Below, in pieces: positions 1 to 12,712 of a stretch of 64,000 nt of DNA. A program made the translations under genes and the position numbers. The notes below the pieces were generated by a model. That model saw only the letters and a program-made list of their open reading frames with translations, did not search any database and was not told the origin of the DNA. Origin of the DNA: Channallabes apus (lineage: Eukaryota > Chordata > Actinopteri > Siluriformes > Clariidae); contig CM060104.1 in assembly GCA_030522415.1 (NCBI GenBank), positions 19,512,825-19,576,824 on the forward strand, given 5' to 3'. Numbering within the stretch: the stretch's first letter is position 1; the number at the start of each line of letters is the position of its first letter.

Positions 1-348
1 TATCCTTTTTTTGTGTAAAGCCTAAATTTGCTGATACAGTATATACCTGTACAATTGGGTACACTAAGTAACCTAAGTAAAATAGGATGATCTGGATTTG
101 TTTCTTCAGTTTTCACATTTCTCAGTTCAGTTATAGCTATTTTTAATCATTTTCTAATTTGATTAAAAAAATTAAATGCATTGCTTTAAACTTAAATGCA
201 TTGCTTTAAAGTTTAGCCAAAAATGTTATTACAAGATATGGCAGTGTATGCTAAAGATGTGGCTGATAGAGAATAAGTGATAAATAACCCTCTTGAGTAT
301 ACTTTTTAATGATCTGTGTTGATTGATTTCGGTTTTGACCTTTGTTAG
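1..348. other. Intronic or upstream sequence of the first MS4A gene
   Basis: AT-rich sequence before the first recognisable exon. It contains a short direct repeat (the words ttaaatgcattgctttaaa near 173-210) and no coding exon that I can support. The N-terminal exon(s) of the MS4A-like gene that starts at 349 must lie left of the window or be too divergent to see. Confidence 0.5.
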
Positions 349-3300
349 ACTGTGCAGATCTTGATTGGGATCGTAATGATAGCAGTGGGAGCAGTTACCT
401 GGTTCACACAAACTCTGTATGGTGAAATCCCTGTGGGCCTTGGAGTATCAGTGAGTACTAACAGCAGCTTCAGTTGCATCCTTACGCACAACTGCTGAAA
501 GCCTGTGTAAAATAAAAAATTTTCATTATTCTGTAATATGTCTACAAAACACAGAAACCGTATTAGGAGTCAGTTACTTCATTATTTGTGTTGTTTGTTT
601 GGATTAATTAATAGATTAGGTTAATTGGTGTTCCCAAATCGCACATAGTGTGTGAATGATTGTGTGAGTATGTATGTGTGTGCCCTTTGATGGATTGGCA
701 CCCCATCCATGGAGGCACCACGCCTTGTGCTCTAAGTCTCCTGGGATAGGTTCCAGGCGACCCACCACTCTGAATACAGGATAATGCACTATAGAGATGA
801 GTCATTGAGTAAAGTGATGATTATAAGATTGGCTATCAAGCTGATATTTGGCCACAAACTACAATATAAACTATTTACTATTATTTTCTAGTTTATCTTC
901 TCTGGATCTATAACCTTGAGTGCACACAAGGGAACCAGTTCTCCTATGGTAAGTAATCAATTCAACAAGCATCATCGCATTGCAGTAGATTTCTTCCAGA
1001 AATGTGTTATGTTTGTGCCATTTAATTGTAAACTACATATACAAACTTATGTATGTGTTAGAAATCTAAATATCATGTTTTGTTTAGTTCTGAACGAAAG
1101 ATGGAGTACAGTCTGTCTAATGTATTGTCTTTTGTTAGATCAAAAGCACAGTTGCCCTGAACACCATCAGTGCTCTGCTGGCCATGTCTGGCTTCTGCTA
1201 CTTCTGCTTTGCACTTACCGTAAAAATTAAATTGAGTCCTTGTCACAAAGATCAGAAAATGGACTATGACTTCTATGACTGCACATTTGTAAATAGGACT
1301 CTGCAGGTACATATTCTGAGTGGCACTGTTCTTTTTCCCCAAAAAAATATTTACCTGTGTGTTAATATGATCCTTATGCTATATTGTTCACAACTCAACC
1401 ATACATCTTATGTAAGTTTGTTTGGATTTACTTTATTTTCATTCCTGTTTTATCCTTACATTGTTCAGGTCCTAATAAATGGAATAAATGGAATACTATT
1501 GGTTTTGTCCATTCTGGAGGTGTGCGTGTGCATTACGACTATTGTCTTTTCCTGTAAGGCCAACATACAAGCCTCTGGGACCAAACTGGTAAGCCATTCA
1601 GAAGGCTAACTAGCTGTACAGTATATCTTACTCCTTCTGTCATTCAGCAGCTTGCCTCTCTCGCCTCTCATACAAAATATGTGTTCTAAGCATACTTACT
1701 GATAAACAGTAATAAGTCACTGATAAACAGGAACATAGTTATGATACATTTTGGGTACTGTAATACAAATTGCTCAGAAAATGTTAATACAAATTCTCAG
1801 AAACTAAAATCTCACTCTTGTTGATGCAAGATGACGAATGCATGATAGTTTATAGAGGTTAACTAACTTGCTTAATATGTACTATATGTTACTTAGATAA
1901 AAAAAAAAAAAAAGACCGCACACTCTGAGATTTTACTCCATCACCGTTAGCTTTGATTACAGCACACAACGTGTTGCTGTTCCATGTGTGAAAATGATTC
2001 TTCATGCTCCCAGAAATACCATTACACAACTGAATATGCCCATAACATCAGGGAAGAAGAACTCCATTGATGTGATTACTTGGTCATTAAGTACTGTACA
2101 TTCAGGTAATCTCCTGACTTGATTTTATTCTCCTATGCCGTTGCTGAGCCTAGACTCAACTAGGCTGAAGCAACGCTAGATCATAACCCTGCTTCCAGAG
2201 CCTTCATGCACGTTCCTTTTTACCCTAAAGCACCGATTGCTCTGGAATAAGGTCAATCTGACCACATGACCTTTTTCCATTGCTCCAAAGTCTAATCTTT
2301 ATGGTCTTTAGAAGAAAATTTGAAGTTTTTCTTCTGATTAGTCTTACTAGCGATTGGAATTCCTTTACCCACACAGTTGTTTAGTCCCAGTCCTGTAAGT
2401 TCTCATCACATTCTGTTTGTGTATGCAAATGATCTTACCTTTTTATTAAGAGCTAATTATTAAATTGATTATTAAACATAGCCATGAATTTTACTGTTGA
2501 TTTTTTACCATGAAACTTCCAAACGTTTATCTAAATGATCTCCATTTATGATTTTCCCCCCACATTTCTTCCACAAAGTTCAGATGGTTCAGCACTATCC
2601 AGGTTACTATTACATGTACAAGTTTTGCTAATGTGTTGAAGCGTTCTTAACCCAGTTCCAGGAACCTTCATAGTTATTTTCTTTGCTTGATGCAGCCCAA
2701 TAATTTGACCTTTTAGTTACAGTTATGCAGTAGCAGGGAGTAGTGTCAATAAAGCTGATACTTGATACCATTTTAATGCATCAACATTTCGTAATTTTTG
2801 GGTTAAAATAGCATTTCATTAATATCCTGACTTGGAGATGTGTGCCCACATTTTATGACTTATTATATTGCTGCTTTTCATTAAAAATGCCACACTTTTC
2901 CATAAACCATATTGCAAGGAACATAAAAAAAAACTAATCTCAGTTATGTTCACTGCCACCAAGATTATGCACTATGATTTTATAATTTCCTATAAAAGCA
3001 ATTTACTCAATTTGGAAGTCATTAGTTATTCAACGTCATACATTTTTGCCTTAAACATCTATAAAAAACATAAATTATTCTTACCAATTGACTATTTAAA
3101 AAAGTATTTAAGTATGTGTTTACCATGCTGTCATTTACAAAAGTATTTATGTACGTGTTTACCTTGCTGTCATTTGACTATGTGTGGCAAAAGCTAGCAC
3201 TTGATGTACGTACTGCTTCAGTAATCCAAACGGTTAATTATCTGACGCAAAAACGTTTGTATTGGATAAAAGTCCATGTGACTACATAAAAGTCAAAAGC

Positions 3301-3715
3301 AATAGGTGGGATGATTTTTTTCAGCAGATTGCCTGTTTTATTTGTCCTTTATAAATAATCTACACAGAGTGTTAAGCCTCCAGGGATATACATTACCCCA
3401 TCACTCACACGAGATCAGTTTACATATTGATAGTAATCCTCTATTAAGGCTCAAATTTTAGTTTAATGATTTCTTGGGGTTGTGTTTATACAGTGTAGTT
3501 TATTTACAGGTGTCAGTTTTAGTGAAAGTTCTTTATCCAAGCAATAATCATTCCCTCTCTACCATGTCATAGAAATACATTGTTGAAATGCATGCCACAT
3601 ACTGTAAGTGTTGTTTTGATTGCAGGCCGTGGTGATGGTCCAGAACGAGGAATTCAGCAGCCAGGAAGCTTTGCTAAACAGAGAAGTGGCTTCACCTTCA
3701 GCTTATGAACCCTGA
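349..3715 (+). CDS. MS4A (CD20-like) four-span membrane protein, 5' partial
   Basis: Spliced gene with exons 349-450, 892-948, 1139-1306, 1469-1588 and 3626-3715, all phase 0 with GT/AG boundaries and a TGA stop at 3713-3715. The 178 visible residues contain four hydrophobic spans: TVQILIGIVMIAVGAV, then IPVGLGVSFIFSGSITL split over two exons, then NTISALLAMSGFCYFCFAL, and VLINGINGILLVLSILEVC. The order and the 57-bp second-span exon fit the MS4A/TMEM176 superfamily. The loop before the fourth span has two Cys (SPCHKDQ and YDC) that could form the extracellular disulphide known in CD20-like proteins. The tail is short, acidic and ends SAYEP. The start exon is missing from the window. MS4A proteins act in plasma-membrane signalling or trafficking complexes; the exact member cannot be named, because fish MS4A genes are lineage-specific expansions. 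Confidence 0.82.
617..830 (+). repeat. SINE 3' fragment (DANA/V-SINE type)
   Basis: Lies in intron 1 of the MS4A gene. It shows the characteristic 3' body of the tRNA-derived SINE seen elsewhere in this window: 'ggttaattggtgttccc', 'gatggattggcacc', 'tctcctgggatagg' and 'aatacaggataa'. The tRNA-like head is missing. Confidence 0.75.
1589..3625. other. Intron 4 of MS4A gene with a decayed DNA-transposon stretch
   Basis: A 2-kb intron. A poly(A) run at about 1899-1913 begins a stretch (to about 2420) whose wording resembles old reverse-oriented Tc1-like copies in fish, for example 'ggaataaggtcaatctgaccacatgacc' at about 2243. No intact reading frame remains. Short open frames in the rest look random and AT-driven. 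Confidence 0.4.
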
Positions 3716-3754
3716 CTAAACCCATCCTATGAAAGCACCTGATGTTTTAGAGCA

Positions 3755-3945
3755 GTGGTGTCCAGTGTTCTCCAGAAAGGGCTTGTGTGTGTCCAGGTTT
3801 TCATTCCAACCATACAGAAGCTACACCTTTTGAAAGTCAAAAACAATTACAGTAAGTAAAAAGGTGGAATTAGGTGTGGCCTCTGCGTGGTTGGAATGAA
3901 AGCCTGGACCAACACCGACCTTTTCTGGAAAACATTAGACACTGT
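3755..3945. repeat. Foldback repeat (MITE-like) in 3' UTR
   Basis: The left arm (tggtgtccagtgttctccag, then ccaggttttcattccaacca) is mirrored by the right arm (tggttggaatgaaagcctgg, then tttctggaaaacattagacactg), so the segment can fold on itself. It lies between the stop codon and the poly(A) signal of the first MS4A gene and would be transcribed in its 3' UTR. A related single stretch occurs near 37420-37530. Confidence 0.7.
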
Positions 3946-4122
3946 TGGTTTTGGTATTGTATCGCATATTTAATGGAGTACTTGCACCTTATTGGACACC
4001 AGTGTATGATTAACTGATATCACACTTATTTGTCATGTATTTTGCTTTTGACATTGCACCTTTGCACAAAAGTATCCTACCTTTAAAACCGCTTCTGTCA
4101 TTTTGCATCTCTGTTATTCTTC

Positions 4123-4128
4123 AATAAA
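4123..4128 (+). terminator. Poly(A) signal AATAAA of first MS4A gene
   Basis: Canonical AATAAA about 410 bp after the stop codon, in the context ttcttcAATAAAttctg. It is the best 3' end for the gene ending at 3715. Confidence 0.6.
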
Positions 4129-4204
4129 TTCTGAAGTGAATGTACGCCTTTCTTATCATTGTATTATTTAGTGAGATATTTTTGAGATATATTTGAGAAA
4201 CGCA

Positions 4205-4390
4205 TCCATGGCAGCACGATGGCTTAGTGGTTAGCATTGTCGCCTTGCACCTCCATGGTTGGGGTTCGATTCCTGTCTTTGGGTCTGTGTGCGTGCAGTT
4301 TGCATGTTCTCCCCACGCTTGGTGGGTTTCCAGAGACATGCAGGTTGGACTAAATGGCGTTCACAAATCGCCTGTAGTGTATGAATGACA
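4205..4390 (+). repeat. tRNA-derived SINE (DANA/V-SINE type)
   Basis: The head 'ggcagcacgatggcttagtggttagcattgtcgcc' resembles a Pol III A-box region and 'ggggttcgattcctg' a B box. The usual body follows (tttgcatgttctccccacgcttggtggg; agacatgcaggttgg; cctgtagtgtatgaatga). The 3' end is truncated. Confidence 0.85.
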
Positions 4391-4859
4391 AGCAGGTTTC
4401 AACACAACCCCCTTAAGAAACTGAAACAGATACTGTATATCACCAGGGTTGGGATTATCCATCGCCTGATGTGCAGGATGGACCAAAATATTTAATGATG
4501 TTCAGCACGTTGTTGTAAATGTGCTCAACTTGACTAGTGATACAGTTCAATACCCAATCAAACTTAGCGACAGATTGATTTTTCTTTTTTTTTTATTTTA
4601 CAGCATAATAGTGGGATGAGGCACCACCTTTGCTCACTTGCTGTGTCCGCATTTAGTGAACCAGCCAGTGTTGGCTCTTTAACATCCTAATACTTCTCCT
4701 TCTCCTCCCACACCCACGACGTAGCACACTAGTGTAAATACTCTACAGCAGTGGACCTTGCTGCAGTTTGCCACACCAGCTTATCAACTGGGATCTGAAG
4801 CCCCTAGAAGATAATTCATAATTCATACAGTACCCAGGTTTTAGAACCCCAGCTCTAGA

Positions 4860-4987
4860 CAGTGAGCTCGCCCTGGTTCGGCTGTGTCTGGATCGTCTCG
4901 CCTCTTTCACATTAAGAGTGCTGCAGAGGTTTGGACTCCTAGTCGGGTTTGCTTTTTTTTTTCAACACCGCATCTGCACAGTAGAAG
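4860..4987 (+). promoter_or_regulatory. Probable 5' UTR exon / promoter side of second MS4A gene
   Basis: GC-richer than its surroundings and ends in a good donor (gtagaag|gtaagg at 4987/4988). A matching acceptor (cacacag, ending about 5198) lies just before the start codon at 5208, after a (CT)n tract at about 5099-5131. This supports a non-coding first exon. The transcription start is not visible. Confidence 0.45.
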
Positions 4988-5098
4988 GTAAGGTGCTCTG
5001 TGCATGCAGAATCGGTGAGTTTTGATTATCAGGATGACTGCAGTAGGTTTAAGTTGTTACATGCGCGTGTGTGATGCGGATCAGTCCCAGATCAGGAT

Positions 5099-5135
<37 letters not shown>

Positions 5136-5207
5136 GTCTGTCTCATCTTGCTGTGCTGATCAATGTCGTGTCGCTGCCTGTATTCGGCTCCCACACAGAG
5201 CACCATC

Positions 5208-8200
5208 ATGTCGCTGTACCCGTCTCAGGTTAAGGCGTTCAAGAGCAGCGAGCCCAAAACCCTCGGGGTGAGTCGGGCATTTTCCCCCCTAATAGGAAGG
5301 TATTCGATTCTGCTGGAAAATAGTCTATACGCCATAAATAACGGCTGCAACACGTCCAGTGACCTAAATATTACAGAGTAAAGCTTGTGCATCTTAATGT
5401 GTGTCAAAATGTACGTCTGTGATTGAATTACCACTGAGTACACAAGGAAACGCCCATATCAACAAACTGTCTCTCTCACGCACATAAACAAACACGCAAG
5501 CAGAGATGCAGCAGTGTTTTGGATCAGATCCATCAGCCATAATGCACATTTCAAATATGTGGACTGCACATGTTATGAAAATGGTTTGCAGCCCACTGAC
5601 AATTTATATACCTGACATCTGCATTTAGTTGCTGTAATAACCTATAATGACCTTTAATAGGCATCTTCTACTGTATGTTTTGCATATATATGCATAACAT
5701 AGGACATCAAATATATACACATTACATATATCAAATAGTTCTGAAATCCATAATTGTTTTTTTTTTTCTAATTGTACTGCAGTTGAACCAAATCCTCATA
5801 ACATACTGGTGTATATGCTGAAATGTCTGTTTAAAAGGCAGTACAGATCATCATCGGCTTGTTGGCCGTCATTCTGAGCACGATTGTGTATAAACTGCAC
5901 TATCACATCCAGAGGGAGGTCATCATCCTCATCTTGAATGGTGCTCAAGTAAGGCCTGGCCTCTTATCAACTTATCAACTCTCAATTATAAAATGAATTT
6001 TTGTTCACTACAACATAGAGTTGTGATAATGACAAAATAACTCAAGCAAAATGTAGATTGACCTGTTAACACTTTGTCGTAACACGTTGTCATAGGACCG
6101 GAAATTGTGTTTCCACAGTTACTTAAACTTTACATAAAAGCTTATATATTTTTATATAACCCTAATATTTTGAGTTATTAAACAATTTTGTTGTCTGTGC
6201 TCGATTTATTGAACTGATGCAGTGTTCTGTATTGCTCTTCCTTGCAGCTAATTATCACTGGAATTGTCTTGGTGCATGCTGGTAGGAGACCATCTAAATG
6301 CCTGGTATGATTTTTGTATCCCCTAATGTAAAAGGAATTCTCCATATAATTAGTATAATAAATATGTAAAATCTGTTAAGCACTTTCGTTTTAGAAAATG
6401 CCACGCAAGTGCAATCTTGCCCCTTGGCCAGCACCCAGTGCTGACTGATACCTGAAATCCTGTTTCTTCAGCACCCTAGACATCTGTGCTTTTATCTTTT
6501 TATTTTGACCAAAGGTTAAATGATTATTTACATTATTTCACATCAGTGTTGTGATGATGGTGATTAGAAGTGTTAGCACCGTGACTGAAATGCCACTTAA
6601 ATGCAGTAATGCATTCAGTAATATTTTCTCTGCTCAAAGGTTCATCTTTCACTGCATTTCCTTAATGAACTTCAGTATAACAGTTCAGCAAAAAGGCAGA
6701 TATATTGTTGAATGTTTCTCTCATAGCAGTCACAATGTGTAATATCTGCTGTTACTTAAATTGCTTTATGATCTCTGTACCTTTTTACTTTTTATGTTTG
6801 TTACATATTCTTGTAATCTGATCCTACCAGTTTATGCCAGTATCAATACTATCTGTGTACAACGCATATGACACTCTGCTGCTCAGTCTCTTCCTTCTGG
6901 GAATGTGTCCAGTGTCATTCACTCTGGACTCTGTTGAACTCGACACTGCAGTATAGAGCAGAGGACAACTGAAATTTACAAGTAGATTTGCATTTTTGTT
7001 TACAGAAACTTTACATTTGTATTTTTAATTTTTGTGTATATATATTTTTTTCATTTTGACAGGTTGGTACGACCATTGTTTTGCAGTTGCTAACCGCAGC
7101 ATTTGATATTGTCGCATTCGGTCTCATAGCCCGACATGTACCCTTTCGTGGGGAATCCTACTATTACAGAGACTCTGAGGTAAATAAAAGATATTTGCAA
7201 CATCACAAACCTCAATCTCTTCCCATCATTTAATATGCTAATGGACAGTATGATATGATACAGATATGAACAGTAACTTTCCATTATACTGTATACAACA
7301 ATTGTGTGATGCTCACATTGGAAAATGTTATACTTCCTCATATTTATTAATGTACTATCACTCTCCAAAATATATAATCAGTAATTTTTGTTTTATTTTG
7401 TTTTGTCAGCCCTAATCTTTGAAGTGTGAACATTCAAATTAATTAATTGCATTATCTTTTTGATCATGTTTAATGTTACATATATAGACTGCCATCCAAA
7501 ATAAAAAAATAAATATAAATGTATTTGGTACATCACCACCTGGATTTAACTAATCAAATAGGTAAGAGACTTAGATAATTAGATAATTACTGCAGTGATT
7601 AATATGCTTGTAGTGAAAACTCATGCAGTGAGGAGCTTCTCATTTCTTAACCAATCATGTCAGTAGACATACACTGTACTGTGGTTGTGGCAAAGATGTT
7701 ACTCTGTTTCAGAAGGGTCAAATTATTGTTCAGCATCAACCAAAGAAAACAACTAAGGAGATTGTTGAAACTACTAAAACTGGTTAGGAACTGTAAAACG
7801 CATTATTCAAACCTGTAAGGATAGTGGTGAAACATCATCTGTGAGGAAGAAATGCGGTTGGAATAATATCCTGAATAAGCGTGGCGGAAAATCACTTAAT
7901 GGCTTAGTGAAATCAAATAATAAAAAATCAACAGCAGAACTCATAATTGTTTAATAGTGAAAGTAGGTGCAATTCCATACACATAATGTGAAAAGAACTC
8001 AATGGATTGGGACTAAACAGCTGTGTAGCCTTAAGAAAACCACTTATCAGAGGCTAATCGGAAAAAAAGGCTTTTATATGCTAGGGAGCATAAAGAATGG
8101 ATTGTAGTTTAATAAGTACAGATGTACCCGGTTAATCTGTGAAAGAGTGTTTCTGGGAGAATGAGACATCTTTTTCACACATGGATTGGTCATCACATAG

Positions 8201-10163
8201 TCCAGACCTTAACCCCGTTGTGAATATTTGGAATGTTGTGAAAAAGGCTTTACGCAGATGTCTGACTCTCTCTCATCACTTTTTGCAGTCCAATAATTTG
8301 ACTCTTCTGAAACAGTTAGTTCTGACATGGTTGTTTAACAAATGATAAGCTCCTCACTGCATCAGGGGTAGATCATGGGTTGCCACCTGAACCATATTAA
8401 TGACTGCAGTAATTATCCCACGGAAGTCTCTTACCTGGTTGCTTAGTTAAATCCAGGTGGTGACTTTTCTTTCTTGTCTGTGCAGTATATAATGCATTCA
8501 GTATATAATAGAAAGAAAAATAATTTATTAGAATGTAAGGACATTCCCAGTTGGATGAACTAAATTCCAAACTACATAAATAGATGAAGGATATCTAAAA
8601 AGGTGTGTATCACCTGTGCAGAAGGTGTGACTCTAGGCTCTACCCTGCTTGTTTCAGTGGTGTTGTGACCCACTCCATTCAGTGTGGGCTTGCTGTGGAG
8701 AAGGAGATAAAGGGGGGCATAAGGAGGTGAGTTACATTCTGTGATTTTTTTTTTTATGCACCATTGGTCAGATTGTACAGTACAGTATTTTTGCCTATGA
8801 ATTCCATTGGGGTTCTTGGCATTTTTGTAAAAGGTTTGTGAGACCTTAAGGTTTTTTTATTTTTATTTTTATAACTTTCACTTTAAATTTGCCACTGTGC
8901 CAGTAACAAGTTTATTTATCTATTTATTTATTTACCTGAAGTATAACATTTTCCAATGTGGCCTTTGAGCATCGAACACAGTAATGTTTTTATACACTGA
9001 CAGAGCACTTTATGAGGAACATGTACCACTACATATTTTTGCAATTACCTAATCTGCCAATTGTGTAGCTGCAGTGCTTAAAATCATGCAGACATGAAGA
9101 GAGAGATTACAGGTAATGTTTACATCAGTTATCAGAATGGTGATCTTAGTGATTTTGACTGTAGAATGAATATTCCAAGATCGGAAGACAGCCTAGAACC
9201 TTTACTGGAATAATGCAGCTTTATTTGATGAGCTTTAATTCCTGGTAAACCACACAGATGTCTCAAGGCTCAGGAAGGTAATGTAATGGTGCCTCCTTTA
9301 ATGGCCAGCCATTTTTCTAATGGCTAATTCTATAATAATATTGCACCATGTACAGTAACAAGCAAAGGTTGTCTCAAACTGGTTTCATGAGCAAAACAAT
9401 GTCATATAAATCCAATAGACAACCTTTTGGATGTGGTAGAACATGAGATGCTGAACATAATAGTGGACCTCTGTGTGATGCAATGTCATCATTGACCAGG
9501 ATCTCAAAGGAATGTTTTCAATGTCTTGTGGAATTCATGTCATGAAGAATTGAAGATGTTTTAACAGTAAAAGCAGGCCCTACCCAGAATTAGTATAGTG
9601 TTACTAATAAAGTGCTCAGTTGATGTATGTGTCTTCACTGAGGAGTAAAATCCTGTTTGCGTTTCTTACATATATGCTTTTGTAGAACTTTTATTGTGGC
9701 ATTTCTGATATCATGTTTGCTAACATTTTTTTCTAATCTTTTTGCAGTTCCTGGTGAACGGCATTTTGGGCACCTTGATTGGCTCTTTGGTATTGGTCTG
9801 CATTATCGGTTTGGTTGTGGCACTTTTTGGAGTGTATGCCCTGTCTGTTAGTGCTATTAAGGTAAGATGTCATTTCATATAAATAAGTTGTCATAGCTGC
9901 AAATAATCTGTTAAAACTAACTTTTGGGAGGATTGCCATATTTTATGATTATGTATGGTCTCAATGTGCTATTGTAATTAAATGTTGATATCAATTACAG
10001 TATCTTGGTAGAGCTATTGTAATTTAATTTGTTGCATCCCCCCCCCCCCCCCCACACACACACCATTTGCCTCTAGGAGATGACACCTATTCCTAACTCC
10101 ACTGCAAACGCACAGTATGGAGCTGGAGGACAGGCCAGGACTAATGTGCGTAATGGGAACTGA
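5208..10163 (+). CDS. MS4A/TMEM176-superfamily four-span membrane protein
   Basis: Exons 5208-5267, 5838-5948, 6248-6304, 7063-7179, 9748-9861 and 10077-10163, all phase 0; 181 residues. The start MSLYPSQVKAF is the first ATG after the inferred 5' UTR acceptor and leads straight into KTLG, the usual lead-in to the first span. Spans: AVQIIIGLLAVILSTIVY; VIILILNGAQ plus LIITGIVLVHAG; TTIVLQLLTAAFDIVAFGLIA; and LGTLIGSLVLVCIIGLVVAL. Exon number, phases and the 57-bp exon 3 mirror the neighbouring gene at 349-3715, so the two are probably an old tandem pair. The tail is short and polar (PIPNSTANAQYGAGG). Intron 4 (7180-9747) was enlarged by two Tc1-like remnants. The extracellular loop before the last span has no Cys pair, unlike its neighbour. 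Member name is uncertain. Confidence 0.8.
7487..8494. mobile_element. Degenerate Tc1/mariner-like element with long inverted ends
   Basis: The left arm 'tcaccacctggatttaactaa' (7533) is matched in reverse by 'ttagttaaatccaggtggtga' (ending 8463). Similarity runs on inward, including gactgcagtaattat and agctcctcactgcat. Inside, a 68-residue frame at 8139-8345 reads HSPDLNPVVNIWNVVKKALRR, the catalytic-end motif of Tc1 transposases (SPDLNPIEN in the family). The rest of the transposase is deleted or scrambled. It sits in intron 4 of the second MS4A gene. Confidence 0.75.
8995..9625 (+). mobile_element. Tc1-like transposon remnant
   Basis: Begins 'tacactgacagagcactttatgagg' and ends 'actaataaagtgctcagttgatgta', the ends of a well-known fish Tc1-like family ('...cactttattaggta'). 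Internal words such as 'caatagacaaccttttggatgtggtagaacatgag' correspond to the NPIEHLWDVVERE part of the transposase. Heavily deleted and non-coding. Confidence 0.65.
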
Positions 10164-11540
10164 CGGAACAAAACACTCTTACAGTACAAGATCCATGACA
10201 TTAGCACAGTTTCATACCAATCAAATGAAACATCTGTTTCACCTCTAAACCACACAGTAAAAAAAAAAAAAAAACTTTCGTGACGATGTAAATAATTTGT
10301 AAAATTGTTCTTAGCTACTGATATTTGGCTGTTTTCTCACTCTGCAAAGAATTTTGATGGCTAAATAGTTGCTAGGACGTCATTTATTATGCACTAATAG
10401 ACAAGTTTGTTTGCATGAAATTGCTTATGTAGTATCAGTAATGAACTTGTTTAGAAACGTAGATATTACAAATAAGAATATAAAGAAGCAATTATTATTT
10501 GCATAATACATGTTCGTACTAGACGTTAACTGCTATAACAACACAGAAAGAAATATCAGTGGAAATGTATTGTATAGAGTATTATTAATGCAAGTCTGTG
10601 CTGGGGTGCTGTAGAACATCATTCGCATGAAACATCAGTCTAATTTCAGGATAGCAAGGATAAAAACACTGAACAACATTTATTAAGTTTTCCCTCTAAA
10701 AAAACTGGGTCCAAAAATATTCGCCAAGGAATTTATCTGTCCAAATCAAAGAAAAACCTTAAGTTTATACACTATAAATATGTAGAGAACACTAGCAACG
10801 GCAGTGCATTTGTAATGATATTTGCATTTATATGCAAATTAAAGTCACCTATAATTGACAGACTTTACAAAAGAATGAAAGCTTGATAAATATTGCCCAG
10901 TGTCTAAATTAAGGATGTTTCTAATAAGGGAGAACTGTGTCAGATCAACTAAATGTTAACAAATGATTGGCATTGCTTGGCTTTTTTGTCATCCTGTTTT
11001 ATATTTACTGATACTTCAGGAAAGCTATGATGACTGCCAACTCTGTAAGTGCCACCACTTGTGACCAAAATGAATGGACACTAACAACAAAGAGTAAGAG
11101 GTTGAAGCCTCACTCAAGGGCTCAGCCGGTGTAATCTCCTCTCGTGGAAGCATATTACCAGTTCACAGTACTGTTTGTGTCAGTGTGTCATTGCCTTTAC
11201 AACAGCATGTCAGATTTACATTTTGCCTGTATTCTCCGACTTCTTTATATGTTGTAATGAAAAATCATAGACAGTTTAATGCGTGTTTATGGATGATTGA
11301 TGTTTAAAATAAACATGATTTGCCAGACAAAAAGCAATGGGAACTTTCTGCATAAAAAATAAAACAAAGAAAAATGTTACACCCACAAAGTAAAATAAAT
11401 ATTCACTATGCATACCTACAATTGTATTATGGATCATTGTTTCCTTTTTAAAAAGCAGATAACAGTAATGTCAAATGAGGACCCTAGAGGCTTTCAAGAA
11501 AACAATGTGAGTTGGCTTAATGCTGCACCTTCATATACTG

Positions 11541-11589
<49 letters not shown>

Positions 11590-11620
11590 TACTTTATTAA
11601 TCCCAAAGTAGAAATTGTAA
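11541..11620 (-). repeat. (TATC)n-tailed non-LTR retrotransposon 3' end
   Basis: A tagatagata tract (11541-11589) is followed by 'ttactttattaatcccaaagtagaaatt'. Read on the minus strand this is the common 3' terminus of fish LINEs (…gggattaataaagtaatctatctatc…). Only the tail is recognisable. Confidence 0.6.
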
Positions 11621-12280
11621 TGTTACATCACCCAGTTAACAGATTATACAACAACATACAAACAAGTATAATGACAAACACTTTAATGCCTTATTAGCCA
11701 TCAACACCTGTGTCTAAAACTATCATCTACTATAGTGTAAAAAATTTTTAGTGTCTGCCATTTTATGGTTATGGTTAAATAAAAATGGGTTATTCTTTTT
11801 TTCGGGAATCAGGAAATCGTACCTGATTTTTATTTCGTTCTACATTGTAAAGGAATGCTCAAGGCGTCCAAAAAATGCATTAATCTCCTTTGAACAGTTG
11901 CTATTGAGATGTGTCTGCTACTTATCTGAGGTGCTGTTAATTGGTCATTTTTCAGGCTGATAACTCTAAATGAACTTCTCGTCTGGGCGCAGAGGTAGGT
12001 TTTGGTCTTGCCCTCCTGGGACGGCCTTCATGAGAGCCAGTTTCATTATTGTGCTTGATGGATTTTGCAAATGCACTTGACAATACTGTTCTTGCAGGAA
12101 CTATTACAGAAAGGCTGACCTCTGTGTCTTAAAATAACAACTAACTTTTGTTTTTGCTGTTGTTACATAATTACCTAATTCCATCTGTGTTATTTTATTG
12201 TTTTGAGATCCCCAGTATTGTTGTTCAAATCACTAAACAAAAACAAAGAAATTTGCAAGTGACCTCAAACTTTTGAACGG

Positions 12281-12282
<2 letters not shown>

Positions 12283-12333
<51 letters not shown>
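12283..12333. repeat. (AT)n microsatellite
   Basis: About 25 AT dinucleotides, directly after 'gacctcaaacttttgaacggta', which looks like the end of a transposon copy. Confidence 0.95.
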
Positions 12334-12337
<4 letters not shown>

Positions 12338-12504
12338 GAACGAATCATCAAAGTTTTCATTATTTCTTATAAGGGAAATTCACTTTGATACACAAGTGCT
12401 TTGACAGACTGCACAAGCACGTTTTTGAAATGAATTACGCTTGAATCCAAAGTTTAACGCATTAATATGAATGTTTTAGCCAATATATTACTATTATTAA
12501 CCAC

Positions 12505-12712
12505 TGACTCAGTGGTAGGTTTCTCATATTCCATGCGGAAGGCCCGGGATCAATTTCCAGCCACTGGATGCTGTGCTGGTCCCAAACCCGGAAAAAAAGT
12601 GAGTTGCATCAGGAAAGGTATCTGGCGTAAAAACCTGTGCCAAACTTGTGTGTGGATTGGAGAGTCTGCTGTGGCGACCCCTCGATGGGAGCAGCGAAAA
12701 TGCTAACCACAG
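12505..12712 (+). repeat. tRNA-derived SINE, different 3' body
   Basis: A-box-like 'gactcagtggtaggtttctc' and B-box-like 'gggatcaatttcc' are followed by 'ggtatctggcgtaaaaacctgtgccaaa' and 'tgctgtggcgacccctcgatgggagcagc', a 3' body shared by many fish SINEs. Confidence 0.7.

Noticed and set aside
916..1609. Two overlapping plus-strand frames running through the first MS4A gene
   Set aside because: They read through introns; only the parts between splice sites are coding.
4205..4300. tRNA gene suggested by A-box and B-box-like words
   Set aside because: Continues into a SINE body and lacks a foldable tRNA; it is a tRNA-derived SINE head.
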